A stretch of DNA of 45,289 nucleotides. Origin: Peribacillus muralis. GTDB lineage: Bacteria; Bacillota; Bacilli; Bacillales; DSM-1321. The stretch's first letter is position 1. The number at the start of each line of letters is the position of its first letter. A model generated the notes under the pieces. That model was not told where the DNA came from, did no database searches, and saw only the letters and a program-made list of their open reading frames with translations. The DNA is taken from NCBI RefSeq assembly GCF_001439925.1, contig NZ_LMBV01000013.1, positions 1-45,289 on the forward strand, written 5' to 3'. Both the position numbers and the translations under genes were made by a program. Below, piece after piece: positions 26,361 to 35,450 of this stretch.

Positions 26361-28088
26361 TCATTTTAAATCTTCAATCGAATCGATATCGACGTAATCA
26401 GGTACGACCAGACCATTCTTCGTTCCTTTTAGGTTTGGTCCAAGGTTTACCAAATCGGCTTTGTACTTATTATAGTAATCCTTATGTGTGCTAGGGAGCC
26501 ATGCGGCCACCATGGCGTCGGCACTTCCGTTTGCAACTCCGGCAAACATCGGTCCCACCTCAACTTGGCTTAGAGTTACGTCATAGCCGTATTTCTCCAG
26601 AACCTTGCCCATTACATTCGTGCTGGCAATTTCCGTGTCCCAGGCAACATAAACCAACTTGATTTTTTCACCATTTCCTGACGCAGCACCTTTAGTCCAT
26701 TCGGATACTTTGTCCTGATGTTCTTTTATCCACTTATCTGCTGCCTCTGAAGCAGACGTTCCATCTGCAACATCGACCATTACATCTTCCATATCTTTCG
26801 TTTCCCAGGAGAATTGATCCAGAATTTTATAAGCGCCTGGCGCATCCTGTTCAAGGCCTTTCCTGGCAATGGAATTTATATTTTCAGAACCGCCGAATAC
26901 TTCATTCGGATCTTCGAGATATTTCAAGTCATATTTCGAGAACATCCAATGCGGTGACCAACCAGTAACGATGATTGGTTCTTTTTTGTCGATCGCTTTT
27001 TTCAGTTCAGCTACCATTGCAGCCGAAGATCCTTCCACAACATTCCAATCATCCAGTTTATAATCGGAAATAGCCGTTTTAGCCTGCTTCATTATTCCTG
27101 CTCCAGGTTCAATCCCGATTATTTCATAATTGGCTTTGGCAGCAAAACTGTTTTCATCACCTTTCACACCCGTGTCTTTTGCAAATGTACTGAATAATGC
27201 AGTACCTACCACGAGTATGGCAAGAACGATAAAAATGATTTTTCTGCTAACGAAGTTCTCGTAAGCCGGCTTACGTAGATTTTGCGTAATACGATCGAGA
27301 ATGATTGCAATGATAACGATGGATAGCCCTGCCTCAAATCCTTGCCCTACATTTATTTGGCTGACAGCGCGGTATACATCTGCCCCAAGTCCTGGTGCAC
27401 CAACCAATGAAGCTGTAACAACCATGGAAAGTGCGAGCATGATGCTTTGGTTGACCCCTGCCATGATCGTCGGAGTGGCCAACGGTATTTGTACCTTGAT
27501 TAACTTTTGACCGCTTGTCGATCCAAAAGCATCCGATGCTTCGATCAAATCATTAGGCACTTCCTGAATCCCAAGATTGGTCATCCGGATTGTCGGTGCG
27601 ATTGCGAATATGAATGACGCAATGATTCCCGGCACGACCCCTATACCAAAGAATAATATCGAAGGAATCAGATAAACGAATGCGGGCATCGTTTGCATGA
27701 AGTCCAAAATCGGAGTGACGATTTTGCGCACCGTGTTATTTTGGGCACACCATATTCCAATCGGTATCCCGATCAGTATCGTCAGGAACCCAGACAATAT
27801 GACGATAGCCAGTGTTTGAATGCTCGATTCCCAATAACCAAGATTATCGATCAATAATAAGCTGATAAATGTAAAGATTCCCAATGGCCATTTGCTTGTA
27901 TAAGTAACCAGTAGGGTTAGCACTAAAATCAACACGATTGATGGTCCGGCACTCATTACGTCGACAAGTATATTCAATAGACCTTCAATTACATTCGTAA
28001 TGAGTGTAAATAATCCAGCAAATACAATAGTTATCCAATCCACTAAAGAATCGACCCAAGCTCCTAGTGGGATTTTCGGCATATTCAT
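26361..28088 (-). CDS. Glycine betaine ABC transporter permease fused to its binding protein (OpuAB-OpuAC)
   Basis: Osmoprotectant uptake. Residues 1-290 are the OpuAB-type permease with ILDFMQTMPAFVYLIP and the EAA-like loop IEASDAFGSTSGQKLIKVQIP. A further span (about 285-305) leads to an OpuAC-type binding domain containing IIGIEPGAGIM, IIVTGWSPHWMFSKYDLKYLEDP and KLVYVAWDTEIASTNVMGKVLE. The tryptophans that cage the betaine ammonium are probably among these. B. subtilis has separate OpuAB and OpuAC; the fused form resembles the lactococcal OpuA. Start: ATG at 28088, four bases after the ATPase stop, with GGAGAG 11 bases upstream. Confidence 0.9.
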   Translation of the reverse strand: MNMPKIPLGAWVDSLVDWITIVFAGLFTLITNVIEGLLNILVDVMSAGPSIVLILVLTLLVTYTSKWPLGIFTFISLLLIDNLGYWESSIQTLAIVILSGFLTILIGIPIGIWCAQNNTVRKIVTPILDFMQTMPAFVYLIPSILFFGIGVVPGIIASFIFAIAPTIRMTNLGIQEVPNDLIEASDAFGSTSGQKLIKVQIPLATPTIMAGVNQSIMLALSMVVTASLVGAPGLGADVYRAVSQINVGQGFEAGLSIVIIAIILDRITQNLRKPAYENFVSRKIIFIVLAILVVGTALFSTFAKDTGVKGDENSFAAKANYEIIGIEPGAGIMKQAKTAISDYKLDDWNVVEGSSAAMVAELKKAIDKKEPIIVTGWSPHWMFSKYDLKYLEDPNEVFGGSENINSIARKGLEQDAPGAYKILDQFSWETKDMEDVMVDVADGTSASEAADKWIKEHQDKVSEWTKGAASGNGEKIKLVYVAWDTEIASTNVMGKVLEKYGYDVTLSQVEVGPMFAGVANGSADAMVAAWLPSTHKDYYNKYKADLVNLGPNLKGTKNGLVVPDYVDIDSIEDLK

Positions 28089-28092
28089 TGAA

Positions 28093-29298
28093 TTATTCAC
28101 TCTCCATTTCATTCAAGGAATCTTTATTGCCTGCCAAGGCACCGATAACGGCACCGCGGAGAAGAATTCCTTTAATTCTTTTTTCATCATCAATGACTGA
28201 GATTGGCAAGTTTGATGTTGCCATCACGTCCATAAGGTTTCCTAGTAACTCATCCTCTTTTACCGTTGGTATATCCGTTGTCATCACTTCAGAAATCGAT
28301 TGATTATTGCTCATGGCCTGACGAGCCTGTTCAGCTGTGACCGCTCCCAATAACTTCTGCTTCCTATCCACAACAAAAATGCTGGAATACCCCTGTTTAC
28401 GCATGATTTCCAAGGCAACCCGCGGTCCTCTGTCCACTGAGATCTTCTCTGGACGGATCATCACATGAGAAGCTGTCAATACTTTTGATAAATCTACATC
28501 TTCGACGAATTTCTCGACAAATTCATTGGCTGGATTCATCATGATTTGTTCTGGTGTTCCCAACTGAATCACGCTTCCATCCTTCATAAGCGCAATTCTA
28601 TCCCCGATTCTCAATGCTTCATCAAGATCATGGGTAATGAAAATGATCGTTTTTTTGTACTGATCTTGAATTTCAACCAGCTCATCCTGCATATCTTTAC
28701 GGATTAATGGATCAAGAGCGCTAAAGGCTTCGTCCATCAATAAAATGTCCGTATCACTTGCAAGCGCCCGGGCTAATCCAACCCTTTGCTGCATCCCGCC
28801 GCTAAGCTGGGACGGAAGCTGATTTTCGTAGCCTTTCAATCCAACAGCCTCAAGTGCCTTCATCGCCTTTTCCTGACGTTTTGCTGGATCGACCTTCTGG
28901 ATTTCGAGCCCAAATTCAGCGTTTTCCAATATTGTTTTATGCGGGAATAAAGCAAAGTTTTGAAACACCATGCTTATTTTTTTTTGCCTTACTTCTCTTA
29001 AGCGGGCGGCGTTCATCTTTACGATATCTTCTCCCCCAATCAATATTTCACCAAGGGTAGGATCTATCAAACGATTGAACATTCGGATCAACGTCGATTT
29101 ACCACTTCCGGATAAACCCATGATGACAAAAATCTCGCCAGGGTAAATCTCGAAATTCACATTATTAACGCCGACAGTATGTCCCGTTTCTTTCAGGATA
29201 TCTTTTTTCGATTTGCCTTGAATCAATAAATCTGTTGCTGCTTTTGGAGATTTGCCAAAGATCTTCGAGACCTTTCTGACTTCTACATACGGCTTCAT
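28093..29298 (-). CDS. opuAA: Glycine betaine ABC transporter ATPase with CBS domains (OpuAA)
   Basis: Powers the betaine importer encoded next. Walker A GLSGSGKS near residue 62, the ABC signature LSGGMQQR near 166 and Walker B DILLMDEAFS near 185. Tandem CBS domains fill about 270-395; in this family they sense ionic strength or cyclic-di-AMP. The frame opens at a TTG, but the next codon, ATG at 29298, has GAGGTGA four bases upstream and is preferred. The ATPase lies first in the operon, as in B. subtilis opuA. Confidence 0.92.
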   Translation of the reverse strand: MKPYVEVRKVSKIFGKSPKAATDLLIQGKSKKDILKETGHTVGVNNVNFEIYPGEIFVIMGLSGSGKSTLIRMFNRLIDPTLGEILIGGEDIVKMNAARLREVRQKKISMVFQNFALFPHKTILENAEFGLEIQKVDPAKRQEKAMKALEAVGLKGYENQLPSQLSGGMQQRVGLARALASDTDILLMDEAFSALDPLIRKDMQDELVEIQDQYKKTIIFITHDLDEALRIGDRIALMKDGSVIQLGTPEQIMMNPANEFVEKFVEDVDLSKVLTASHVMIRPEKISVDRGPRVALEIMRKQGYSSIFVVDRKQKLLGAVTAEQARQAMSNNQSISEVMTTDIPTVKEDELLGNLMDVMATSNLPISVIDDEKRIKGILLRGAVIGALAGNKDSLNEMESE

Positions 29299-29434
29299 CA
29301 AGTCACCTCATTCTAATAGTTGCCCATATGGTTCAGTTTTGCTGAAATTCCCCGTTTTATGCGAGTGATGATGATTAATACACAAGCACCTTAAAATAAC
29401 GGGAAGGTAAAAACGATTCTACCTCTACACTTTT

Positions 29435-29464
29435 TTCATATGCTCGATACTATATATAAGTCAA
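29435..29464 (-). promoter_or_regulatory. Possible opuA promoter
   Basis: On the minus strand TTGACT (29459-29464) and TATGAA (29435-29440) are 18 bp apart. This gives a leader of about 130 bases with a TTCCCGTT/AACGGGGAA pairing. The -10 is weak. Confidence 0.35.
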
Positions 29465-29533
29465 AAAAAGCGGATTTGACACATATGAGTGGCTCCTTCT
29501 TGTTATTACTATTCCCAAGAAGGAATTCTTTAC

Positions 29534-29702
29534 TTGGATTACATGTGTGATTAATTGAGCATTTCAAGTAGGAAAAAGAGGTGCAATCACAACTGAGGAA
29601 ATAAGCAGGCACAACCTATACCAACTGTAATATAAACGATTTCCACTTAGAGATATTGTCCAGGCGTCGGACAAAAGATTACCCTCTAAAGTACTTCATT
29701 TT
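29534..29702. repeat. ~170-bp structured repeat, copy 1
   Basis: Shares with copy 2 (29764-29934) long blocks such as ATTTCAAG, AAAAGAGGTG, ACAACTGAGGAA, CAGGCACA, TATACCAACTG, AATATAA and CTAAAGTACTTCATT in the same order. It contains the hairpin TTGTCC (29656-29661) / GGACAA (29669-29674). No open frame is conserved between the copies. Neither strand matches an RNA family I can name. Confidence 0.8.
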
Positions 29703-29763
29703 CCTAATATCAGGTGGAATAATACTTGGCATGACACCAAAACGCATTGAAAAAATGAATACA

Positions 29764-29934
29764 GGATTCCCATGAATTTAATTAGAGTATTTCAAGCAGG
29801 GAAAAGAGGTGTAATACAACTGAGGAATCGAACAGGCACAGCGTATACCAACTGAAATATAATGGTTTTTTTATTTAAAGTTTTGCCAGTCCCATCACGA
29901 GGACTGAACCTTCATACCTAAAGTACTTCATTAC
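29764..29934. repeat. ~170-bp structured repeat, copy 2
   Basis: Direct repeat of copy 1, about 230 bp away. The equivalent hairpin is CAGTCC (29887-29892) / GGACTG (29901-29906); the two outermost pairs differ from copy 1 but stay complementary. The remaining stretch up to 30230 has no gene. It includes an AAAACGTTGATA/TATCAGCGTTTT hairpin (30034-30057) containing the GATATATC word of the second minisatellite. Confidence 0.8.
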
Positions 29935-30230
29935 CTTAACAAACAATGAATATAAATTCAAATGATGTAGGGCTAGGTCCTTGGCTTAAATGCCCGATAT
30001 CTCATTCCTTTGCACTTATTCCTCAATCCTGAAAAAACGTTGATATATCAGCGTTTTGGCAAGCCGCAAAACTAAAGGCCCGCCCTCCGCCAAGAATTTT
30101 TTCAGTTTTTTTTCACTATGTAGTATTCCAATAAATCCCACTGTTGATTTCGAAGACATAAAAAATGGGTTTTTTTTATTTCTGTCCGCCTTTTAATAAC
30201 CCCATATCTAATTCCCTTTATTATAAAAAC

Positions 30231-30263
30231 AAAACCTTGAAATAACTTCCATTCCAAGGTTTT
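30231..30263 (-). terminator. Terminator of the amino acid permease gene
   Basis: On the minus strand AAAACCTTG (plus 30255-30263) pairs with CAAGGTTTT (plus 30231-30239), followed by GTTTTTATA. It lies 17 bp after the stop. Confidence 0.82.
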
Positions 30264-30279
30264 CATCCATATTACCTAT

Positions 30280-31767
30280 TTAACTGTTCCTATGTTCATC
30301 AAAATCGATCCGGCACTCTTCCAACGGAATCACTTTCGTTTTCTTTACGAACTTATAACCAAGCCACATCACTAGAAAAAGCGGGATGCCGAGATAAGCT
30401 GCCATCACACCTGCCCAATTTATGTGGTCTCCCAGGAACGCTTGATAGTTTTGCGCCAATAAAACGAAGAAACACAATGCAAAGGAAAATATCGGACCGA
30501 AAGGGAACCATTTTGACAGATAGGGAAGGTCATCCAGTGAATACCCTTGGGCAATGTATGCTTTCCTAAATCGGTAATGACTCGCCGCTATTCCAAGCCA
30601 AAATATAAAACCTGTGACACCGACAGCGTTCATCAGCCAAATATATATCACTCCATCACCAAAAACGGATGCGAAAAATGCCAGCATGCCTACAAGTGAA
30701 GTGACGATAAGTCCCCAAATGGGAACGCCGCGCTTATTCAGCTTTCCGAACATTTTTGGTGCCAGCCCTTCATTTGCCATCGAGTACAACATCCGGCTTG
30801 TCACATAAAGACTTGAGTTACCTGCGGATAATACAGCCGTCAAAATGATGGCATTCATCACTGAAGCTGCAAATGCCAGTCCCACTTTTTCAAATACCAT
30901 CGTGAATGGGCTGACCATTATCGTGTGTCCCTGAAGGCTCTCATTCGTATAGGGAACGATCAAGCCGATAACAAAAATCGCCAAAATATAAAAGAGGAAT
31001 ATCCTCCAAAAGATGCTGCGAACGGCCCTTGGAACATTCTTTGCCGGGTTTTCACTCTCTCCCGCTGCCACACCGACGATTTCCGTTCCTTGAAAGGAAA
31101 AACCAGCAGCTATGAAAATCCCCAAAGTGGCCAAAAATCCACCAGCAAACGGAGCGTCACCTACCGTGAAATTTTTAAAGCCGATCGCCTCTCCGTTCAT
31201 GATACCGAATATCATCAATATACCGACTACGATAAAAATGATGATAGTCGCGACCTTGATGAGTGAAAACCAATATTCCCCCTCTCCATACCCTTTTACT
31301 GATACGTAATTCAAAAGGAATATTAAAACTAAAAACATTGAGCTCCATAAAAATGATGGACTGTGCGGAAACCAGAACTTCATGACCATCGTTGCGGCAG
31401 ATAGCTCCGCGGCAAGCGTCATCGCCCAAGTGAACCAATAGTTCCAGCCAAGCGCAAATCCAAGGGCAGGATCGATAAACCTAGTGGCATATGTACTGAA
31501 AGCGCCGCTAACTGGCATGAAAGATGCCAATTCCCCAAGACTGGTCATAATGAAATAGACCATGATGCCAATGACGGCATATGCGACCAGTGCCCCTCCA
31601 GGACCTGCAGAATGGATGGCCGGGCCACTTCCGAGGAAGAGCCCCGTACCAATCGCGCCGCCTAAAGAAATCATCGTCAGGTGGCGTGCTTTCAATTTTC
31701 TTTGCAAAGAACGAGGCGGCTCGTTTTGCTCATTTTTAGCGGGCAGTTGCAATTGGCGATTTTCCAA
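30280..31767 (-). CDS. Amino acid permease, APC family (LysP-like)
   Basis: A 12-span amino acid/proton symporter. Signature segments are LKARHLTMISLGGAIGTGLF after the cytosolic N-terminus, FALGWNYWFTWA, and the late FPFGPIFSFALCFFVLLAQNY, all close to the lysine permease LysP pattern. Its position just after hutH suggests histidine as a possible substrate; basic amino acids are the other choice. Start: the frame opens at ATG 31788, but GGAGGGG lies inside it and is seven bases before a TTG at 31767, giving about 495 aa. It has its own 155-bp upstream gap. Confidence 0.85.
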   Translation of the reverse strand: MENRQLQLPAKNEQNEPPRSLQRKLKARHLTMISLGGAIGTGLFLGSGPAIHSAGPGGALVAYAVIGIMVYFIMTSLGELASFMPVSGAFSTYATRFIDPALGFALGWNYWFTWAMTLAAELSAATMVMKFWFPHSPSFLWSSMFLVLIFLLNYVSVKGYGEGEYWFSLIKVATIIIFIVVGILMIFGIMNGEAIGFKNFTVGDAPFAGGFLATLGIFIAAGFSFQGTEIVGVAAGESENPAKNVPRAVRSIFWRIFLFYILAIFVIGLIVPYTNESLQGHTIMVSPFTMVFEKVGLAFAASVMNAIILTAVLSAGNSSLYVTSRMLYSMANEGLAPKMFGKLNKRGVPIWGLIVTSLVGMLAFFASVFGDGVIYIWLMNAVGVTGFIFWLGIAASHYRFRKAYIAQGYSLDDLPYLSKWFPFGPIFSFALCFFVLLAQNYQAFLGDHINWAGVMAAYLGIPLFLVMWLGYKFVKKTKVIPLEECRIDFDEHRNS

Positions 31768-31854
31768 ATTAAATTCCCCTCCAACCATGCATAGGTAATC
31801 TCTAAAGCAAAGTCAATCATTCATTCGAATTCAGCTTGCGAATTTTATGTATCT

Positions 31855-31889
31855 AGGTCTTTTCTTTTATATGAAAAGACCTTTTTTTA
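31855..31889 (+). terminator. Terminator-like hairpin pointing plus
   Basis: AGGTCTTTTC (31855-31864) pairs with GAAAAGACCT (31873-31882), followed on the plus strand by TTTTTTT. On the minus strand the T-run is missing, so it is not an ideal hutH terminator. No plus-strand gene ends here. Confidence 0.6.
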
Positions 31890-31943
31890 GATTTTTGGGA
31901 ATGATATATTTATGGTTCAAGAGCATCGCAGCATTTCCCAATG

Positions 31944-33461
31944 TTAAGTGGTGGGCAAGCTCCCAACAATGAACGAATTCCAATCCATTTCTAGTAACCA
32001 GCTGGCCGCCGCTTCAATATCCTTAGCAAAGATGCGATCTTGTGTAATGCTAGGAATGATCTTTCTTGCTTCCGTATAAAAATCGTTCGTGAATAAAGCC
32101 ATCTTTTCCGTTCCCCGGTATTCCACAGCTTGCAGCGCACAAATGAGCTCAATTGCCAGTACGCGTCGGACGTTTTGGATGATTTGATGTGCGTGCCGGG
32201 AACCAATCGTGCCCATGCTTACATGATCTTCCTGATTCGCTGAAGATGGAATCGAATCCACGCTTGCCGGGTGGGCGAGTGTCTTGTTTTCAGAAACGAG
32301 TGAAGCGGCACAATATTGCATGATCATCGCTCCCGATTGCAAGCCAGGTGATGGACTCAAAAATGGCGGTAAATCATTCAGCTGGGGATTGACAAGTCTC
32401 TCTATGCGGCGCTCGGAAATATTCGCAAGCTCGGCAACGGCGATTTTCATGAAGTCCATCGCAAACGCTATCGGCTGACCATGGAAGTTACCTCCTGAAA
32501 TAACCTTTTCACCATCATCGAAAATAAGCGGATTATCCGTCGCAGCATTCATTTCGATTTCCAGTTTTTCTTTAACATAATCGAGAGTTTGCCATGATGC
32601 CCCATGTACCTGCGGTATGCAGCGAAGGGAATACGCATCCTGTACCCGGAGCTCCCCTTGCTTGGTGATGAGCTGGCTGCCGTGGATCATGCGGCGAATT
32701 CGTGCCGCGACCTCGGTTTGCTGTCGGTAACCGCGGGCAAGATGCACATCCTCATCAAAGGCATCTTCAATGCCGCGCAACCCTTCCAACGTCAAGGAAG
32801 CAATCGCCTCTGTTTGATGGGCCAGCTGTTCCGCTTCGATGTAATTGACGAGGCCCATCCCCGTCATCGCCTGCGTGCCGTTGATTAATGCCAGCCCTTC
32901 TTTCGCTTTTAGTGTCAGCGGCAGTATTCCCTCTTTCGATAATGCCGTGATCGCCTCCATTCGCTCCCCTTTGTAGAACACTTCTCCTTCCCCCATCAAT
33001 ACTAGCGCCAAATGGGAAAGCGGTGCCAAGTCGCCACTCGCCCCAAGTGAGCCTTGCTGGGGGATAACCGGATGGACCCCGGCATTCAAAAGCTCGATCA
33101 AACGTTCGATGACCACAGGACGCACACCGGAGAATCCTTTTAATAGTGCATTGGCACGAAGCAGGACCATCGCTCTTGAAACCACCTCAGGAAACGGTTC
33201 TCCAACACCGCATGCGTGGGAATGAATCAAATTCCACTGCAGCTGCTCTACATCCTCGGCATCAATCAACACATCGCTGAATTTTCCAAAACCAGTTGTA
33301 ATGCCGTAGACGACTTTCTTTTGTTTCACTATGTTCTCGACCGCTTCCCTGCTTTTTTCCACCTTCTCGACACTCTCGGCCGATGCCGTGACAAATGCCC
33401 CTCCATACAATACTTGCTTCGCATCTTCAATCGTTAAAGTTTGGCCTGTTAATGTAATCAT
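31944..33461 (-). CDS. hutH: Histidine ammonia-lyase
   Basis: Removes ammonia from L-histidine to give urocanate, the first step of histidine breakdown. The Ala-Ser-Gly triad that cyclises to the MIO cofactor is in [14 protein letters not shown] (A141-S142-G143). Further landmarks are [34 protein letters not shown] (cut at family core) and [16 protein letters not shown]. Start: the frame is open from 33491, but homologues begin MxTLxG and ATG 33461 has AGGGGTG eight bases upstream, giving 505 aa. hutU, hutI and hutG do not follow in this window. Confidence 0.95.
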   Translation of the reverse strand: MITLTGQTLTIEDAKQVLYGGAFVTASAESVEKVEKSREAVENIVKQKKVVYGITTGFGKFSDVLIDAEDVEQLQWNLIHSHACGVGEPFPEVVSRAMVLLRANALLKGFSGVRPVVIERLIELLNAGVHPVIPQQGSLGASGDLAPLSHLALVLMGEGEVFYKGERMEAITALSKEGILPLTLKAKEGLALINGTQAMTGMGLVNYIEAEQLAHQTEAIASLTLEGLRGIEDAFDEDVHLARGYRQQTEVAARIRRMIHGSQLITKQGELRVQDAYSLRCIPQVHGASWQTLDYVKEKLEIEMNAATDNPLIFDDGEKVISGGNFHGQPIAFAMDFMKIAVAELANISERRIERLVNPQLNDLPPFLSPSPGLQSGAMIMQYCAASLVSENKTLAHPASVDSIPSSANQEDHVSMGTIGSRHAHQIIQNVRRVLAIELICALQAVEYRGTEKMALFTNDFYTEARKIIPSITQDRIFAKDIEAAASWLLEMDWNSFIVGSLPTT

Positions 33462-33493
33462 TTTCCTGCACCCCTCATCCTTTTTTTCCAAAC

Positions 33494-33560
33494 AAAAAGG
33501 AGGCCATATTGACAGACTTATCCAGTCATCAATACAGCCCCCTAATTCACTAATTACCTA
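33494..33560 (-). promoter_or_regulatory. HutP-responsive leader: three UAG triplets and a terminator
   Basis: Between hutP and hutH the minus-strand RNA has UAG at plus 33558-33560, 33550-33552 and 33542-33544, each separated by five bases. The last one abuts a 14-bp stem (arms 33529-33542 and 33499-33512, GGGGGCTGTATTGA with TCAATATGGCCTCC, G-U pairs included) followed by TTTTTG. HutP of B. subtilis binds spaced UAG triplets with histidine and opens such a terminator. The layout fits that mechanism closely. Confidence 0.85.
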
Positions 33561-33575
33561 TAGGCTTTTAATTAT

Positions 33576-34025
33576 TTAAATGTGGTTAATTCCCAAGCCA
33601 ACCGCTTCATGTTCAAATCCCCGAACCGGTGCTCCGATCGTTCCATAAACCGCTACTGCAATCCATTCGCCCTCGTCACTGTTCTTGAACGGCCTGCCAC
33701 GGACGATTGCAAACCGAAGGCCCGCCGTCCTCAAAAGACCGCCAAGCTCGACCTGGCCGCGTGTCACACCTTGAAGCGCTTCAATGATCGCATGATACAG
33801 CGCATGCATTTCACGATAGATATCGGAATTGACTAATCCCATTCTTTTAGCTGATGTCTCAATGGCCGCTACTATTTTCTGCAGCTCCATCGATCCGACC
33901 TTACCTTTTCCGTAAAGCCAATCCATCCGCTTTAAATCATTCGTTAATATAGCTTCTTCCTCTTCGTCCGCAAACGCGTACATGATTGCATGGCGCCCGA
34001 TTCTTCTGTCGAATTCCTTTGTCAT
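33576..34025 (-). CDS. hutP: Hut operon RNA-binding antiterminator HutP
   Basis: 149-aa RNA-binding protein that, with L-histidine and Mg2+, prevents termination before hutH. Strong match to remembered HutP: RRIGR near the start, [26 protein letters not shown], and [15 protein letters not shown] with the GINHI end. The metal/histidine ligands correspond to H74, H78 and H139. AGAGGTCCTTGC precedes the ATG. Its RNA target lies directly downstream. Confidence 0.95.
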   Translation of the reverse strand: MTKEFDRRIGRHAIMYAFADEEEEAILTNDLKRMDWLYGKGKVGSMELQKIVAAIETSAKRMGLVNSDIYREMHALYHAIIEALQGVTRGQVELGGLLRTAGLRFAIVRGRPFKNSDEGEWIAVAVYGTIGAPVRGFEHEAVGLGINHI

Positions 34026-34071
34026 GCAAGGACCTCTTTTTCAATTTTCTAAATTGACTAATAACTAATTA

Positions 34072-34137
34072 TCATTGTAAGCGGGTACAAGCCGTTCGGT
34101 CAACCTCTTTTTTAGATTTCTTTTTGCGATACTTCAT
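34072..34137 (-). CDS. Possible 21-aa lysine-rich leader peptide upstream of hutP
   Basis: ATG at 34137 with GGAGGCGG seven bases upstream opens MKYRKKKSKKEVDRTA and stops at 34072. The ribosome site is better than that of many real genes. It overlaps the candidate hutP promoter, so it would belong to an upstream transcript. No family recognised; chance is not excluded. Confidence 0.3.
   Translation of the reverse strand: MKYRKKKSKKEVDRTACTRLQ
34074..34103 (-). promoter_or_regulatory. Possible hutP promoter
   Basis: On the minus strand TTGACC (34098-34103) and TACAAT (34074-34079) are 18 bp apart, about 45 bp before the hutP start. Confidence 0.5.
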
Positions 34138-34224
34138 CACACCGCCTCCATATTCGGGCTACACCCTTTGGAGTGGAGGAATTAAAATTTGACCTCTCTT
34201 ACCTCTTCATTCAGTGTAAAAACA

Positions 34225-34305
34225 ATGGATAAAATCCCGCCCACCGCGGTCCTCCTCGGTGCTTTAGTGCCTGCGCTGCTCCTTTGGAGTCGCACTCTGC
34301 ATTGA
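34225..34305 (-). repeat. Degenerate copy of the Bacillaceae intergenic repeat
   Basis: On the minus strand GTTTCAATGCAGAGTGCGAC, GGAGCAGCG, CACCGAGGAGG and CCGCGGTGGGCGGG follow the order of the element at 14094-14225, with internal deletions. It is GC-rich between AT-rich flanks and not coding. Confidence 0.5.
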
Positions 34306-34308
34306 AAC

Positions 34309-34346
34309 AAAAAAAAGAAGCCGCCTGCAAAATACAGACGGCATCT
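34309..34346 (-). terminator. Terminator of the siderophore permease operon
   Basis: On the minus strand GCCGTCTG (plus 34335-34342) pairs with CAGGCGGC (plus 34320-34327), followed by TTCTTTTTTTT. It lies about 75 bp past the permease stop. Confidence 0.88.
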
Positions 34347-34421
34347 CCTTCATTATTAGAAATGTCTATTCAAAAATTAGATTTTAAAAGAGCAGGATCT
34401 TGCCATGCACCGCTTCGATAA

Positions 34422-35450
34422 CTAAATGTTTTTCACAAGCAAGTAAATAAAGTACGGAGCACCTAGAATCGATACGATGATGCCTACCGGAAGTTCCATT
34501 GGGGCCATGATGATCCGTCCCAATGTATCCGCGGATAACAGCAATAAAGAACCTAGGATTGCAGTCAATGGCAATAATCTTGCATGTCTCGCCCCCACTA
34601 GCCTTCTCGCCATATGTGGGGCGATCAGACCTAAAAAGGAAATGCCCCCGCCCACAGAAACACATACACCCGCCAGTGCGACGGAAACCATCAATAATAG
34701 CCTGCGTTCCTTTTCTACCCGTACACCGATGCCGATGGCGATTGAATTACCTAACTGAAGAACGTCCAATACTTTTGATTTATAAATGGCCAAGGGAATC
34801 AAGACAACCAACCAAGGTAATAACGCCCAGACAAACGTCCAGTTTGTGCCCCAAATCGTTCCTGATAACCAGATTAAAGCCTTCATGAAATTGTTCGGTT
34901 CCATTTTCATCTGGAAAATGACCAAACCTGCGCCGAACGCGGCATTGATGCCGATTCCGACCAGTAATAACCTCGCAGGCGTCACCTGCCCTTTTTTCCA
35001 GGAAAGAACATAAATTAAAAATGCGGCAAGGAAAGAACCAAGCAAGGCCGTGACGGGCATGATGAACACGGAAGATCCTCCATTGAAGAATGCAGTACCC
35101 TGGAAAAAGAACATATAAAGTACGACTGTGAATCCTGCTCCTGCATTGATTCCCAATATGCCAGGATCAGCTAATGGATTTTGGGAAATGCCCTGTAAAA
35201 TTGCACCCGAAACGGCAATTCCCATTCCTACAAGCATCGCCAGAACGATCCTTGGCAAACGGAAATCGAAAATCGTCAATTCATTTTCAGCAGTGCCCTT
35301 TCCTAATAATGTTGATATAACATCAATCAGCGGAATCTTTAGGTATCCTGCATTAATACTGATGAAAAATACAATTACGGTTAAAATGCTCGTTAAGGCA
35401 AGCAGCTTCTTAAAGCGTCCCTCATTCGGGCCAGATTGCTTCGACATCAT
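34422..35450 (-). CDS. Iron-siderophore ABC permease, FecCD family (second subunit)
   Basis: 342-aa permease with about nine to ten membrane spans. Family landmarks are LPRIVLAMLVGMGIAVSGAI, QGISQNPLADPGILGINAGA and the coupling segment VSVGGGISFLGLIAPHMARR. It pairs with the permease upstream to form the channel for a ferric siderophore. Its ATG overlaps the upstream stop (ATGA), with GGAGGGG before it. No ATPase gene follows. Confidence 0.9.
   Translation of the reverse strand: MMSKQSGPNEGRFKKLLALTSILTVIVFFISINAGYLKIPLIDVISTLLGKGTAENELTIFDFRLPRIVLAMLVGMGIAVSGAILQGISQNPLADPGILGINAGAGFTVVLYMFFFQGTAFFNGGSSVFIMPVTALLGSFLAAFLIYVLSWKKGQVTPARLLLVGIGINAAFGAGLVIFQMKMEPNNFMKALIWLSGTIWGTNWTFVWALLPWLVVLIPLAIYKSKVLDVLQLGNSIAIGIGVRVEKERRLLLMVSVALAGVCVSVGGGISFLGLIAPHMARRLVGARHARLLPLTAILGSLLLLSADTLGRIIMAPMELPVGIIVSILGAPYFIYLLVKNI

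Noticed and set aside
26361..28088. Circular permutation of the betaine-binding domain
   Set aside because: At first the two lobes looked swapped, but the order (IIGIEPGAGIM first, then KLVYVAWDTE) is the same as in B. subtilis OpuAC as I remember it.
29534..29934. Lysine or tandem glycine riboswitch
   Set aside because: AGAGGTGCAA recalls the lysine switch, but the remaining conserved blocks are missing and no matching gene lies downstream on either strand.
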